Below, piece by piece: positions 53,068 to 62,071 of a stretch of DNA of 64,000 nt. The stretch comes from Arthrobacter sp. EM1 (GTDB taxonomy: Bacteria; Actinomycetota; Actinomycetes; Actinomycetales; Micrococcaceae). The notes under the pieces were generated by a model. That model saw nothing but the letters and a program-made list of their open reading frames with translations, was not told where the DNA came from and ran no database searches. The first letter of the stretch is position 1, and each line of letters opens with the position of its first letter. Position numbers and translations under genes: made by a program. Where the stretch lies: positions 1,178,001 to 1,242,000 of the forward strand of contig NZ_CP124836.1 in assembly GCF_029964055.1 (NCBI RefSeq), read 5' to 3'.

Positions 53068-53984
53068 GGGTCCTTTTCGCCGGAACACCGGCCGTGGCTG
53101 TGCCCTCCCTGGATGCGCTGGTGGCGGCGGGTTTTGACGTTGTCGCCGTCCTGACCCGGCCGGACGCGCCGCTCGGGCGCAAACGCGTGCTGACGCCGTC
53201 GCCAGTGGCTGCCCGCGCCGCGGAACTGGGCATCAAGATCATCCATGCCTCGAAAGTCGACGACGCCGTGACCGCAGAAATAGCGGCTGCCGCCCCGGAC
53301 GTCGCAGCAATTGTGGCCTACGGCGGGCTCATCCCGCGGGTGGCCTTGGACATTCCCCGCCATGGCTGGATCAACCTGCATTTCTCTCTGCTGCCGGCCT
53401 GGCGCGGCGCGGCTCCCGTGCAGCGGTCCCTGATCGCCGGCGACGACGTCACCGGCGCGGTCACCTTCCTGCTGGAGGAAGGCCTGGACACCGGCCCGGT
53501 GTTCGGTACCCTGACCGAAGCAGTCCTGCCGGAGGACACCGCCGGTGCCCTCCTCGAGCGGCTGTCCCACAGCGGCGCCGTGCTGCTGACCCAGACCCTG
53601 TCCGCGGTGGACGCAGGCCAAGCCGCCGCGGTGCCGCAGCAGGGCGACATCAGCGCAGCCCCCAAACTGACCCTCGACGACGGCCGGCTCGATTGGCAGC
53701 AACCGGCCCTGGCCATCGGACGACGGGCGCGCGGGGTCACCCCTGAACCCGGTGCGTGGACTACCCTCGGCGGCCAGCGGATCAAGCTGGAACCGGTATT
53801 GCTGCGGCCAGCGGGCCGCGACCTGGAACCGGGTCAGCTGGCACTGGCGGGTCAAGGAGTGCTGGTGGGCACCGGTTCGCACCCGGTGGAACTCACCCGG
53901 ATCCAGCCGTCAGGCAAAAAAATGATGACCGCCGCTGATTGGGCGCGCGGACAGGCAACACTGGAAAGCGTGGTATTCGAATGA
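53064..53984 (+). CDS. fmt: Methionyl-tRNA formyltransferase
   Basis: 306 residues from GTG 53064 (overlaps the def stop as GTGA). Formylates Met-tRNA(fMet). Catalytic residues Asn104, His106 and Asp142 are in WINLHFSLLPAWRG and EEGLDTGPVF; the SLLP motif for 10-formyl-THF is intact. The C-terminal tRNA-binding domain is present. The upstream open frame that reaches into def is not used. The gene overlaps the next, rsmB. Confidence 0.96.
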   Translation: MRVLFAGTPAVAVPSLDALVAAGFDVVAVLTRPDAPLGRKRVLTPSPVAARAAELGIKIIHASKVDDAVTAEIAAAAPDVAAIVAYGGLIPRVALDIPRHGWINLHFSLLPAWRGAAPVQRSLIAGDDVTGAVTFLLEEGLDTGPVFGTLTEAVLPEDTAGALLERLSHSGAVLLTQTLSAVDAGQAAAVPQQGDISAAPKLTLDDGRLDWQQPALAIGRRARGVTPEPGAWTTLGGQRIKLEPVLLRPAGRDLEPGQLALAGQGVLVGTGSHPVELTRIQPSGKKMMTAADWARGQATLESVVFE

Positions 53985-55606
53985 GTGAGTCCGGGACGAG
54001 CGGCCGGGGCAACGGCCCCCAGCGCGGCGGTTCAGGCGGCCAGCGCGGCGCCGGACAAAGCGGTGGCCAGGGCGGCCGCGGCCGCGACGGCAGCCATCGG
54101 AATGCTCAGGGCCGGGAACGGAACCGTGGTCCGCAGCGCGGTTTCACCGAGAACGCGCCGTCCCAGCGAACCCGCCGGGCGGACCCGGCCCGGCTTGTGG
54201 CCTTCGAAGTGCTGCGCGCGGTCGCAGCCGAGGACGCCTACGCGAACCTCGTCCTCCCCGCCCGGATCCGGCACCACGGCCTGGACAAGCGCGACGCCGG
54301 GTTTGCCACGGAACTGAGCTACGGGGCCCTGCGTGGCCAGGGAACCTATGACGCCATCCTGGCCCGCTGCGTGGACCGGCCCCTGGACCAGCTGGACCCG
54401 GCGATCCTTGATGCGCTGCGGATCGGGGCACACCAGTTGCTGGCCATGCGGGTCCCCGCCCACGCGGCGCTGGACCAGACAGTGGGCCTGGCCCGCGCGG
54501 TGATCGGCGCCGGGCCATCGACCCTGATTAACGCCGTGTTGCGCAAGGTGTCAGCCCGAAACTTTGAGGAGTGGCTGGAATTGCTGCTCAGCGATGAGAC
54601 GGATGAGACCAAAAAGGCAGCCATCCGCTACGCACACCCCGAATGGATTGTCCGGGCGCTCCGGCAGTCCCTGGTGGCCCACGGGCGTCCCGTCAGCGAA
54701 ATCGGTGACCTGCTTGAAGCGGACAATGCCGCTCCCGTGGTCAACCTTGTGGCGCTGCCCGGGCTCGGCAGCCTGGACGAGGCGCTCGAAGGCGGCGCCA
54801 CACCCGGGGAACTCGTCGAAGGCTCGGCGCTCTCCAGCGGCGGAGACCTCGGCCGGCTCGCGTCCGTGCGGGAAGGCACCACCCGTGTTCAGGACGTTGG
54901 CTCCCAGCTCGTGGCCCGGGCCCTGGCCGCCGTCGACCTTGGCGGCAGCACAACGAGGACCGGCGAGGGAGGAACCGGCGACAGCACCGCCGGGTCGGAA
55001 AGTCCGGCTGAACGATGGCTGGACATGTGCGCCGGACCCGGAGGCAAGGCAGCCCTGCTCGGCGCACTGGCCCGCGAACACGGGGCCACCCTGCTGGCCA
55101 ACGAGCCCGCCGCGCACCGCGCGAAGCTCGTCCGGCAGGCCCTCGCCGCGGTCCCGCACGAAGTCTGGCATGTGCGCACCGGGGACGGCCGCGAGGTGGG
55201 CACCGAGATGCCGGAAAGCTTCGACCGTGTCCTGGTTGATGCGCCCTGCACCGGCCTGGGCGCCCTGCGCCGCCGGCCGGAATCACGCTGGCGCCGGACC
55301 CCCAAGGACCTGACGGACCTCGGCCCGCTGCAACGGGAACTGCTCAAGTCCGCAGTGGACGCCGTGAAGCCCGGCGGCGTGGTGGCCTACGTGACGTGTT
55401 CGCCGCACCCGGCGGAAACGACCGCAGTTGTGAGCGATGTGCTGCGCAAACGCGACGACCTTGAACTGCTCGACGCCGGTGCGGTGCTGGACAGCGTCAG
55501 CCTCACCGGCCACCTCGACGCCGGACACGAGCTCACTGCCCAGCTGTGGCCCCACGTGCACCGGACCGACGCCATGTTCCTGGCGCTAATCCACAAATTA
55601 GCCTGA
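53981..55606 (+). CDS. rsmB: 16S rRNA m5C967 methyltransferase (RsmB/Sun)
   Basis: 541 residues, ATG overlapping the fmt stop. A Gly/Arg/Gln-rich disordered N-terminal tail (about 1-60) precedes a NusB-like domain (about 70-200) and the methyltransferase: SAM motif LDMCAGPGGKAALL (about 346), DAPCTGLGALRRRPESRWR (motif IV PC, about 423) and VTCSPHPAET with the catalytic Cys (about 467). The RGG-like tail, up to GQGGRGRDGSHR, is an actinobacterial feature. An insertion of Gly/Thr/Ser-rich linker (about 320-340) lies just before the SAM motif. Confidence 0.94.
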   Translation: MSESGTSGRGNGPQRGGSGGQRGAGQSGGQGGRGRDGSHRNAQGRERNRGPQRGFTENAPSQRTRRADPARLVAFEVLRAVAAEDAYANLVLPARIRHHGLDKRDAGFATELSYGALRGQGTYDAILARCVDRPLDQLDPAILDALRIGAHQLLAMRVPAHAALDQTVGLARAVIGAGPSTLINAVLRKVSARNFEEWLELLLSDETDETKKAAIRYAHPEWIVRALRQSLVAHGRPVSEIGDLLEADNAAPVVNLVALPGLGSLDEALEGGATPGELVEGSALSSGGDLGRLASVREGTTRVQDVGSQLVARALAAVDLGGSTTRTGEGGTGDSTAGSESPAERWLDMCAGPGGKAALLGALAREHGATLLANEPAAHRAKLVRQALAAVPHEVWHVRTGDGREVGTEMPESFDRVLVDAPCTGLGALRRRPESRWRRTPKDLTDLGPLQRELLKSAVDAVKPGGVVAYVTCSPHPAETTAVVSDVLRKRDDLELLDAGAVLDSVSLTGHLDAGHELTAQLWPHVHRTDAMFLALIHKLA

Positions 55607-55682
55607 GCAACACGAAATACTGAAGCACTAAAGAGCAGCGACCCGCACCGGGACATCCGAGCAGAATGACAAGGAATTCCAC

Positions 55683-56339
55683 ATGGCCACGTGCTGTATC
55701 AACCCGAGCATTCTTTCCGCCGACTTCGCGAACCTCGAAGGAGAACTGCGCCGGATCGGCAACGCGGATGCGGTCCATGTCGATGTGATGGACAACCACT
55801 TTGTGCCCAACCTCACGCTGGGCTTACCTGTCGTTGCACGGCTGCAGGAGGTCAGCCCGGTGCCGTTGGATGCCCACCTGATGATTAACGATGCGGACCG
55901 CTGGGCTCCGGCGTACGCGGAGGCCGGGGTCGCGTCGGTGACTTTCCACGCCGAAGCCTCCATCGCGCCGATCAAGCTCGCGCGTGAGCTCCGGGCCCGC
56001 GGCGCGAAGGCCGGGATGGCCCTTCGGCCGGGCAGCGCCGTCGAACCATACCTTGACATGCTCGGGGAACTGGACATGCTGCTGATCATGACTGTGGAGC
56101 CGGGCTTCGGTGGCCAGGCCTTCCTGGACCTCACGCTCCCCAAGATCCGCCGGGCCCGCGCGGCGATCGACGCGTCCGGCCTCCAGGTGGCGTTGCAGGT
56201 CGACGGCGGAATCACCGAGGACACCATCCGCCGCGCCGCGGACGCCGGTGCCAACGTGTTCGTCGCCGGCTCCGCCGTCTACGGTGCCGAGGATCCGGGA
56301 GAGGCCATCGAACGGCTTCGGGCCGCCGGGCAACGCTAA
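55683..56339 (+). CDS. rpe: Ribulose-phosphate 3-epimerase
   Basis: 218 residues, ATG with AAGGAA upstream. Interconverts ribulose 5-phosphate and xylulose 5-phosphate in the pentose phosphate pathway, supplying the ribulose 5-phosphate used by RibB. TIM-barrel motifs: [25 protein letters not shown] (metal Asp and His; the usual Gly of MDGHFVPN is Asn), [12 protein letters not shown] and QVDGGI. All metal ligands are present. It lies about 100 nt before the FMN riboswitch. Confidence 0.96.
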   Translation: MATCCINPSILSADFANLEGELRRIGNADAVHVDVMDNHFVPNLTLGLPVVARLQEVSPVPLDAHLMINDADRWAPAYAEAGVASVTFHAEASIAPIKLARELRARGAKAGMALRPGSAVEPYLDMLGELDMLLIMTVEPGFGGQAFLDLTLPKIRRARAAIDASGLQVALQVDGGITEDTIRRAADAGANVFVAGSAVYGAEDPGEAIERLRAAGQR

Positions 56340-56440
56340 CGCTGAGGCCGGCAACGCGGGCGCCAAGGACCAACGCCGTAACATCCGGTCGGGGGAATAC
56401 CCGCGGCTGCCCGGCGGTTGTGCCAGAATAGCTACACACA

Positions 56441-56589
56441 TACGTGCTCCGGGGTCGGTGTAAGTCCGAACCGGCGGTTATAGTCCGCGACCCGCGCGCC
56501 GGCGCCTCCCTCGGGAAGATAGCCGGCAAACGGTTGAACCGGTGGAACTCCGGTACCGACAGTTAAAGTCTGGATGAGAGAAGCACGTA
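56441..56589 (+). promoter_or_regulatory. FMN riboswitch (RFN element)
   Basis: The closing stem TACGTGCT/AGCACGTA and conserved blocks CCGGGGTCGGTGTAAGTCC, CCGGCGGTTATAGTCCGCGA and GGTGGAACTCCGGTACCGACAGT match the RFN consensus. It represses the ribD-ribE-ribB-ribA-ribH operon when FMN is plentiful, either through the ribosome-binding site or by termination; no clear terminator hairpin with a T-tract follows, so translational control is favoured. Confidence 0.95.
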
Positions 56590-56683
56590 CAGCTGTTACT
56601 GCGGAGCCCTGCCGGCGCCGCGGAATGTTGCTGTCGTATGCCCCCGGAGCCATCGCGCTTTTGAGGGAAGGAACGGCAACCAG

Positions 56684-56746
56684 ATGTACTCTCTGCGATG
56701 GCTCTTGACCACCACCACGGTTTGCGAAAGCCCGGTGAGGTGTTGA
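56684..56746 (+). CDS. Short upstream ORF (20 codons) between the FMN riboswitch and ribD
   Basis: MYSLRWLLTTTTVCESPVRC, with a good ribosome-binding site (GGGAAGGA, about 56665-56672). Its TGA overlaps the ribD ATG by one nucleotide (TGATG), so ribD translation could depend on ribosomes from this ORF. The same DNA also holds ATG 56698 in the ribD frame, which would lengthen RibD by 16 residues instead. Translation is unproven. Confidence 0.4.
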   Translation: MYSLRWLLTTTTVCESPVRC

Positions 56747-57975
56747 TGAGCGTCCTGAATACCACGCCCGATACGACGGTCGAGGCGCTGGCCGCTGCAG
56801 GCTTCAGTACCGCCGAGCTTGCCGCCATGGACGCCGCCCTGGCTGCGGCGCTGCAGGGGCCGCGCGGCGCGAACCCGCTGGTTGGCGCGGTCGTGATTTC
56901 CGCCGCGGGAACCCCCATCGTCACCGGCTACCACCGCGGGGCGGGCACCGCGCACGCCGAAGCGGACGCCATTGACCAAGCCAAAGCCGCCGGCATCGAC
57001 CTCAGTGGCACCACGATGGTGGTCACACTGGAACCGTGTGACCACCGCGGGCGCACCGGGCCGTGCACCCAGGCGATCATTGAAGCCGGTATTACCGACG
57101 TCGTCTACGCGGTAGATGACCCACACGACCCGGCGGCCGGTGGTGCGGCCACGCTACGCGGAGCGGACGTCCGCGTCCGCTCCGGGCTCTGCGCCGAGGC
57201 CTCGCTGGACATGAACCGGCGCTGGTTCGACGCCGTTGCTGCCGCCCGGCCCTTTGTCACCCTGCACATCGCCCAGACCCTCGACAGCCGGATCGCCGCC
57301 AGCGACGGCACCAGCCAATGGATTTCGAGCCCCGAATCGCTGGCGGACAACCATGCCCTCCGTGGCCGGATCGACGCAATCCTGGTCGGCACACAAACGG
57401 TCCTGGTCGACAACCCACGGCTCACTGCCCGGGGACCGGACGGGAAACCCGCCGGCCGGCAACCGTTGCGCGCTGTGATGGGTTTGCGGGGGATCCCCGA
57501 AGACGCCGCCGTTCACGGCTCCGACGGCAAGGTGCTGCACTTGCCCACCCGTGAGCCGTTGGAGGCCCTGGAGTCGTTGTTTTCCACCGGTGTCCGCCAC
57601 CTTATGGTCGAAGGCGGCTCCCGGATCCTGAGTGCTTTCCTGGCCGCCGGGCTCGTGGATGAACTGATCGTCTACCTGGCCCCAACCCTGCTCGGTTCCG
57701 GAACTCCGGCCCTGGACGACCTGGGCATCTCCACTTTGGCGAACGCCCAGAGGTGGGACTGGGATCCGGCGTCCGGCGGCGCGGTTCAGCTGCTTGGCAG
57801 AGACCTGCGGCTGCACTTGAGCCCCACGCCAACCGGCCCCACGCCAACCGGCCCCACGCCAACCACCCCGGCGGGGACCGGCAACGCGCCGGCTGCAGTG
57901 CCGGCCGCCCACAACTCTTCAGCCGATTCAACCCCGTCCCGCGCAGGCGCGGACACCGCCGCAGGAGGCAACTGA
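56746..57975 (+). CDS. ribD: Bifunctional diaminohydroxyphosphoribosylaminopyrimidine deaminase/5-amino-6-(5-phosphoribosylamino)uracil reductase
   Basis: 409 residues from ATG 56746; ATG 56698 is the alternative. Catalyses steps 2 and 3 of riboflavin synthesis. The deaminase has GTAHAEADAI (His, Glu) and VTLEPCDHRGRTGPCTQAI (zinc Cys pair); the reductase has FVTLHIAQTLDSRIA, LVGTQTVLVDNP and LMVEGGSRILSAF. The normal protein ends near residue 355; the extra 55 residues form a Pro/Thr/Ala-rich tail with three TPTGP-like units encoded by 15-bp repeats (about 57822-57870). The stop overlaps ribE (TGATG). Confidence 0.95.
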   Translation: MSVLNTTPDTTVEALAAAGFSTAELAAMDAALAAALQGPRGANPLVGAVVISAAGTPIVTGYHRGAGTAHAEADAIDQAKAAGIDLSGTTMVVTLEPCDHRGRTGPCTQAIIEAGITDVVYAVDDPHDPAAGGAATLRGADVRVRSGLCAEASLDMNRRWFDAVAAARPFVTLHIAQTLDSRIAASDGTSQWISSPESLADNHALRGRIDAILVGTQTVLVDNPRLTARGPDGKPAGRQPLRAVMGLRGIPEDAAVHGSDGKVLHLPTREPLEALESLFSTGVRHLMVEGGSRILSAFLAAGLVDELIVYLAPTLLGSGTPALDDLGISTLANAQRWDWDPASGGAVQLLGRDLRLHLSPTPTGPTPTGPTPTTPAGTGNAPAAVPAAHNSSADSTPSRAGADTAAGGN

Positions 57976-58631
57976 TGTTCACCGGAATTATTGCCGAGCA
58001 GGGGGAGGTGTTGTCCGTTGAACGCAATGGTGACATCAGCGCCACCGTCCGGCTGCACGCTCCCGCCAGCACCGAGGGGCTGGCCCTAGGCGGATCCATC
58101 GCCGTCAACGGCGTCTGCCTCACGGCCACGGCGATCGACGGCCGGGACTTCAGCGTAGACGTGATGGGCGAGACGCTCACCCGCAGCACAGTAGGCGAGC
58201 TTGCCCCCGGGGACCCCGTTAATCTCGAGCGCTGCGTGCCGGCCGGCGGCCGGCTCGACGGGCATGTTGTCCAGGGCCACGTCGACGGCGTCGGGCAACT
58301 GCTCGAACGCGAGTCGCTGGGCAATTGGGACCGGCTGCGCTTCGGTGTTCCGGTGGGGTTGGCCCGCTATATCGCGGAGAAGGGCTCGATTGCCGTCGAC
58401 GGCGTGTCGCTAACCGTGACGGCGGTGAGCCCGGCCGCCGAACCGGCCCCGTGGTTCGAAGTGGGGCTGATCCCCACCACACTCTCCGACACCGGACTGG
58501 GCGCCAAAGCACTTGGCGGGCGCGTGAACCTCGAAGTTGACGTGCTGGCGAAGTACACTGAGCGCCTGCTCGCCTTTTCCGGCGCTGCAGCCGGGGGAGC
58601 AGCAGTACGCGCGGAGGGGGCAACAGCGTGA
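57975..58631 (+). CDS. ribE: Riboflavin synthase alpha subunit
   Basis: 218 residues, ATG overlapping the ribD stop, with GGAGG upstream. Dismutates two 6,7-dimethyl-8-ribityllumazine molecules to riboflavin. It starts with the hallmark MFTGII, and contains two homologous barrels: VNGVCLTAT (Cys48 position) with GETLTRSTVG, and IAVDGVSLTVTAV with GLIPTTLSDT. Length is normal. The longer open frame upstream lies inside ribD and is not used. GTGA overlap with ribB. Confidence 0.95.
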   Translation: MFTGIIAEQGEVLSVERNGDISATVRLHAPASTEGLALGGSIAVNGVCLTATAIDGRDFSVDVMGETLTRSTVGELAPGDPVNLERCVPAGGRLDGHVVQGHVDGVGQLLERESLGNWDRLRFGVPVGLARYIAEKGSIAVDGVSLTVTAVSPAAEPAPWFEVGLIPTTLSDTGLGAKALGGRVNLEVDVLAKYTERLLAFSGAAAGGAAVRAEGATA

Positions 58632-59353
58632 ACACCGTCAAGGACATTCCTGCCCGTCAAGGCATCCTTAGCCAAGCCGGCGACGCGGCCGGGCCCGCAC
58701 CCGTTACCGCGCCGGCCGGGCTCGACCTGATTGAAGACGCCGTCCGCGCAATTGCCGCCGGCCGTCCCGTCCTGGTGGTGGACAACGAGGACCGCGAAAA
58801 CGAAGGCGACATCATCTTCGCCGCGCAGCATGCCACGCCGTCGCTGATGGGGTGGACCATCAGGTACAGCTCCGGTGTGATCTGCGTGCCGCTCGAGGGC
58901 GGCCGGGCCGAGGCCCTCGCGCTGCCTCCGATGGTTGACATCAACGAGGATGCCAAGGGCACCGCCTACACAGTGTCCTGCGACGCCGCGCTGGGCGTGA
59001 GCACCGGGATCTCCGCCACGGACCGCGCCCTGACAGCCCGGATCCTTGCCGATCCCGGGAGCCAGCCGGCGGCTCTGACCCGCCCCGGGCATGTTTTTCC
59101 GCTCCGGGCCGTTAACGGGGGAGTGCGGGAACGCGCCGGGCACACCGAAGCGGCTGTAGAACTGTGCAAGCTGGCCGGACTCGAGCCCGTGGGTGTGATT
59201 GCAGAAGTGGTGTATGACAACGGAGAGATGATGCGGCTGGACGGACTTCGCGGCTTCGCCCTTGAGCACGGCTGCCCGCTGATCTCGATTGCGGATCTGG
59301 TGGCCTACCTCGAGGCGGCGCAGCCCGCCAGTCATCCAACGGACCCCGTTTAA
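58628..59353 (+). CDS. ribB: 3,4-dihydroxy-2-butanone-4-phosphate synthase
   Basis: 241 residues, GTG overlapping the ribE stop. Converts ribulose 5-phosphate to DHBP and formate. The acidic loop VVDNEDRENEGDIIFAA and the metal-binding His/Glu in RAGHTEAAVELCKLAG are present, and the C-terminus ends just after this domain. In many actinobacteria this enzyme is fused to GTP cyclohydrolase II (RibBA); here a TAA ends it and ribA starts 13 nt later with its own ribosome-binding site. Confidence 0.95.
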   Translation: MNTVKDIPARQGILSQAGDAAGPAPVTAPAGLDLIEDAVRAIAAGRPVLVVDNEDRENEGDIIFAAQHATPSLMGWTIRYSSGVICVPLEGGRAEALALPPMVDINEDAKGTAYTVSCDAALGVSTGISATDRALTARILADPGSQPAALTRPGHVFPLRAVNGGVRERAGHTEAAVELCKLAGLEPVGVIAEVVYDNGEMMRLDGLRGFALEHGCPLISIADLVAYLEAAQPASHPTDPV

Positions 59354-59366
59354 TGGAGGAGAAACG

Positions 59367-60065
59367 ATGACGACGTCTGAAGCACAAGAACAGCTGGCGG
59401 CCGAACACCTGCCGCATCCGGTCAGCGCAGGCCCGATCGTCCAGCTGCCCACGGCCTTCGGCAACTTTGTGGCGCAAGCCTGGACCGATCAGGCCACCGG
59501 CGCCGAGCACCTGGCCGTCAGCTCCCCGCTGCCACCGGTCGACGGGCAGGCTCCGCTGGTCCGCTTGCACTCTGAGTGCCTCACCGGAGATGTCTTCGGC
59601 TCGTACCGCTGCGACTGCGGCGAGCAACTCGCGTATGCCCTCGAGATGATCAACGAGTTCGGCGGAACCCTGCTGTACCTTCGCGGCCAGGAGGGCCGGG
59701 GAATCGGCTTGGCGAACAAAATGAAGGCCTACGCCCTGCAGGAGGCAGGCTTCGACACGGTCGAGGCCAACGAACAGCTCGGACTGCCCGTGGATGCCCG
59801 CAGCTACCAGGCCGCGGCACAGATCCTCGCGGACATGGGCCTCCACGAGGTCCGCCTGCTGAGCAACAACCCGGACAAACAGGACCGGCTGGCGCAGGCC
59901 GGGGTCCGTGTTGTGGAGATGGTGCCCACCGAAGTTCCATCCCGCGAGCAGAACATCCGGTACCTGCAGACGAAAAAGGACCGGATGGACCACCGGCTGG
60001 TCCTGGACGTGCAGCCGGTGGCGCCGGCATCGGGTCCGGGCGGCTTCGAGAACAGCCACGACTGA
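59367..60065 (+). CDS. ribA: GTP cyclohydrolase II
   Basis: 232 residues, ATG with GGAGGA. Opens GTP, the first step of riboflavin synthesis. The zinc cysteines are in SECLTGDVFGSYRCDCG, the GTP motif is RGQEGRGIGL, and NEQLGLPVDARSY and LLSNNPDK are typical. An independent, complete enzyme. The first 30 residues are a non-conserved extension (TTSEAQEQLAAEHLPHPVS), which may be what remains of the linker in fused forms. Confidence 0.95.
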   Translation: MTTSEAQEQLAAEHLPHPVSAGPIVQLPTAFGNFVAQAWTDQATGAEHLAVSSPLPPVDGQAPLVRLHSECLTGDVFGSYRCDCGEQLAYALEMINEFGGTLLYLRGQEGRGIGLANKMKAYALQEAGFDTVEANEQLGLPVDARSYQAAAQILADMGLHEVRLLSNNPDKQDRLAQAGVRVVEMVPTEVPSREQNIRYLQTKKDRMDHRLVLDVQPVAPASGPGGFENSHD

Positions 60066-60144
60066 CTAACCGGCAGCAGCCCGCCACGGGCCGCTCCCAC
60101 GTTTTGACACGCACACCACAACTGAGCAGAACAAGGATTCCCAG

Positions 60145-60630
60145 ATGAGCGGACACGGCGCACCACAGATTGACCTCAGCACCTTTCAGCCGGAGGAGAC
60201 CTCCCGGCTGAAACTGGCCATTGTGGCAGCGAGCTGGCACACCCGGATCATGGACGGGCTTCTGGAGGGCGCCCTGCGCGCAGCGAAAGACGCCGGCATC
60301 GACGAGCCGACAGTGCTTCGGGTCCCCGGCACCTTCGAACTCCCCGTCGCCGCCGCCCGGCTGGCACCGCACTTCGACGCGGTGGCCGCGCTCGGCGTCG
60401 TAATCCGCGGCGGCACCCCGCACTTCGAGTACGTCTGCGAAGCAGCCACGCTCGGACTGACGGAAGTCTCCGTGCGCACCGGCGTTCCGGTCGGCTTCGG
60501 TGTGCTGACCTGTGACACGGAACAGCAGGGTATTGACCGGGCGGGGCTGCCCGGCTCAACCGAGGACAAGGGCCACGAGGCCGTCACCGCCGCACTGGCG
60601 ACAGCGGTGACGCTCAAACAATTCAGCTAA
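60145..60630 (+). CDS. ribH: 6,7-dimethyl-8-ribityllumazine synthase
   Basis: 161 residues. Condenses DHBP with the pyrimidinedione product of RibD. Motifs: [14 protein letters not shown] (substrate Trp), [14 protein letters not shown], and [14 protein letters not shown] with catalytic His (about 92), and [17 protein letters not shown]. The ATG is 80 nt after ribA, preceded by AAGGA. Last gene of the riboflavin operon; a hairpin follows. Confidence 0.95.
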   Translation: MSGHGAPQIDLSTFQPEETSRLKLAIVAASWHTRIMDGLLEGALRAAKDAGIDEPTVLRVPGTFELPVAAARLAPHFDAVAALGVVIRGGTPHFEYVCEAATLGLTEVSVRTGVPVGFGVLTCDTEQQGIDRAGLPGSTEDKGHEAVTAALATAVTLKQFS

Positions 60631-60644
60631 GCCGCGGCGGTTGG

Positions 60645-60700
60645 GGTCCGGCCGTACCCCGGGCAGCGCCGGCCGTACCCCGGGCAGCGCCGGCCGGACC
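60645..60700 (+). terminator. Hairpin and 21-bp direct repeat after ribH
   Basis: GGTCCGGCC/GGCCGGACC (9 bp) encloses two copies of GGCCGTACCCCGGGCAGCGCC (60650-60670 and 60671-60691). It is 15 nt after the ribH stop and may terminate the riboflavin operon before hisE. Confidence 0.5.
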
Positions 60701-60774
60701 TTGCGGACTGTGTCATCGCCCACATCCCGCCCGTCACGGAACGGCCCGGCAGGCACCCTCCCCCCTCGAGGAAG

Positions 60775-60780
60775 TAGGCT
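60775..60780 (+). promoter_or_regulatory. Predicted -10 element of a leaderless promoter (hisE)
   Basis: TAGGCT lies 7 nt before the GTG at 60788. GAGGAAG further upstream overlaps the hexamer and is too far for a ribosome-binding site. Confidence 0.45.
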
Positions 60781-60787
60781 TGCGGGT

Positions 60788-61051
60788 GTGAAGAATTTCG
60801 AATCGCTGTTCGCAGAACTGAGTGAAAAGGCAGCCGTCCGTCCGGAGGGTTCCCGCACCGTCGCCGAACTGGATTCCGGAGTCCACGGCATTGGAAAAAA
60901 GGTCGTGGAGGAAGCAGCCGAGGTCTGGATGGCTGCCGAGTACGAATCCGATGAAGCCGCCGCTGAAGAAATCTCCCAGCTGCTCTATCACCTGCAGGTT
61001 CTGATGCTGGCCAAGGGACTCAGCCTGGAAGACGTCTACAAGCATCTCTAG
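60788..61051 (+). CDS. hisE: Phosphoribosyl-ATP diphosphatase
   Basis: 87 residues, GTG start. Second step of histidine synthesis. MazG-like fold: [25 protein letters not shown] (starting helices), [15 protein letters not shown] (metal Glu cluster) and [15 protein letters not shown]. Length is normal. The upstream open frame is antisense-type noise. It leads hisG after 134 nt. Confidence 0.94.
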   Translation: MKNFESLFAELSEKAAVRPEGSRTVAELDSGVHGIGKKVVEEAAEVWMAAEYESDEAAAEEISQLLYHLQVLMLAKGLSLEDVYKHL

Positions 61052-61185
61052 CCACGTCCGCTCCGGGAACCGGCAGGCCGTGCCTGCGAACCCGGTGTAC
61101 TGCGTGGCCCGCTGTGCCTGAACCGACAATTCCCGGACGGACTGTTTCTGAACGGACTTCGTCCCAACCAAGAGAGACCTTCCCC

Positions 61186-62028
61186 ATGCTCAGAGTTGCC
61201 GTCCCGAACAAGGGATCCCTGTCCGAAGCTGCCTCCGCCATGCTCGCCGAGGCCGGCTACCGCCAGCGCCGCGACACCCGCGAACTGGTCATGGTTGACC
61301 CGGACAACGACATTGAATTCTTCTTCCTCCGTCCGCGTGACATTGCCGTCTACGTCGGCCAGGGAACGCTCGACGTCGGCATCACCGGCCGCGACCTGCT
61401 CCTGGACGCCGAAGTTGAAGCCGCGGAACTGCTTCCGCTCGGCTTCGCCGCCTCCACCTTCCGCTTCGCCGGCCCGGTCGGCGACTTCACCGCCGTCGAA
61501 GAGCTTGAAGGCAAACGCCTCGCCACCAGCTACGACGGACTGCTCCGCGGCTACCTTGCCGAGCGCGGCATCAACGCCCGGGTGGTCCGCCTTGACGGCG
61601 CCGTTGAGTCCTCCGTCCGGCTCGGCGTCGCGGACGCGATCGCCGACGTCGTTGAAACCGGCAACACCCTCAAAGCAGCAGGCATGGAGATTTTCGGCCA
61701 GCCGATCCTGCGCTCCGAAGCCGTGCTGATCGGCCGCGCCGGCGAGCGGAACGCCGCCGCCGAGGTACTGATCCGGCGCCTGCAGGGTGTTCTCGTGGCG
61801 CGGCAGTACGTTTTGATGGACTACGACATCCGCAAGGAGCTGGTGGAAGCAGCAGCAGCCCTGACCCCTGGCCTGGAATCGCCCACAGTGTCGCCGCTGC
61901 GCGATTCGGACTGGGTTGCCGTCCGCTCGATGGTGCCGAAGAAACAGACAAACGCGATCATGGACGAACTATACGACCTGGGTGCCCGCGCCATTCTGGT
62001 GAGCACCATCCACGCCTGCCGCATCTGA
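61186..62028 (+). CDS. hisG: ATP phosphoribosyltransferase (long form)
   Basis: 280 residues from ATG 61186 with AGAGAGA upstream. First and feedback-regulated step of histidine synthesis: ATP + PRPP to phosphoribosyl-ATP. [14 protein letters not shown], the periplasmic-binding-like [15 protein letters not shown], the PRPP loop [18 protein letters not shown] and the C-terminal regulatory ACT-like domain (about 205-280) are all present, so the protein is the long, HisZ-independent type inhibited by histidine. Confidence 0.96.
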   Translation: MLRVAVPNKGSLSEAASAMLAEAGYRQRRDTRELVMVDPDNDIEFFFLRPRDIAVYVGQGTLDVGITGRDLLLDAEVEAAELLPLGFAASTFRFAGPVGDFTAVEELEGKRLATSYDGLLRGYLAERGINARVVRLDGAVESSVRLGVADAIADVVETGNTLKAAGMEIFGQPILRSEAVLIGRAGERNAAAEVLIRRLQGVLVARQYVLMDYDIRKELVEAAAALTPGLESPTVSPLRDSDWVAVRSMVPKKQTNAIMDELYDLGARAILVSTIHACRI

Positions 62029-62071
62029 GCGGCGTCGGAAATTTTTTCGTGAGCCAATACCAGGAGAAGTC

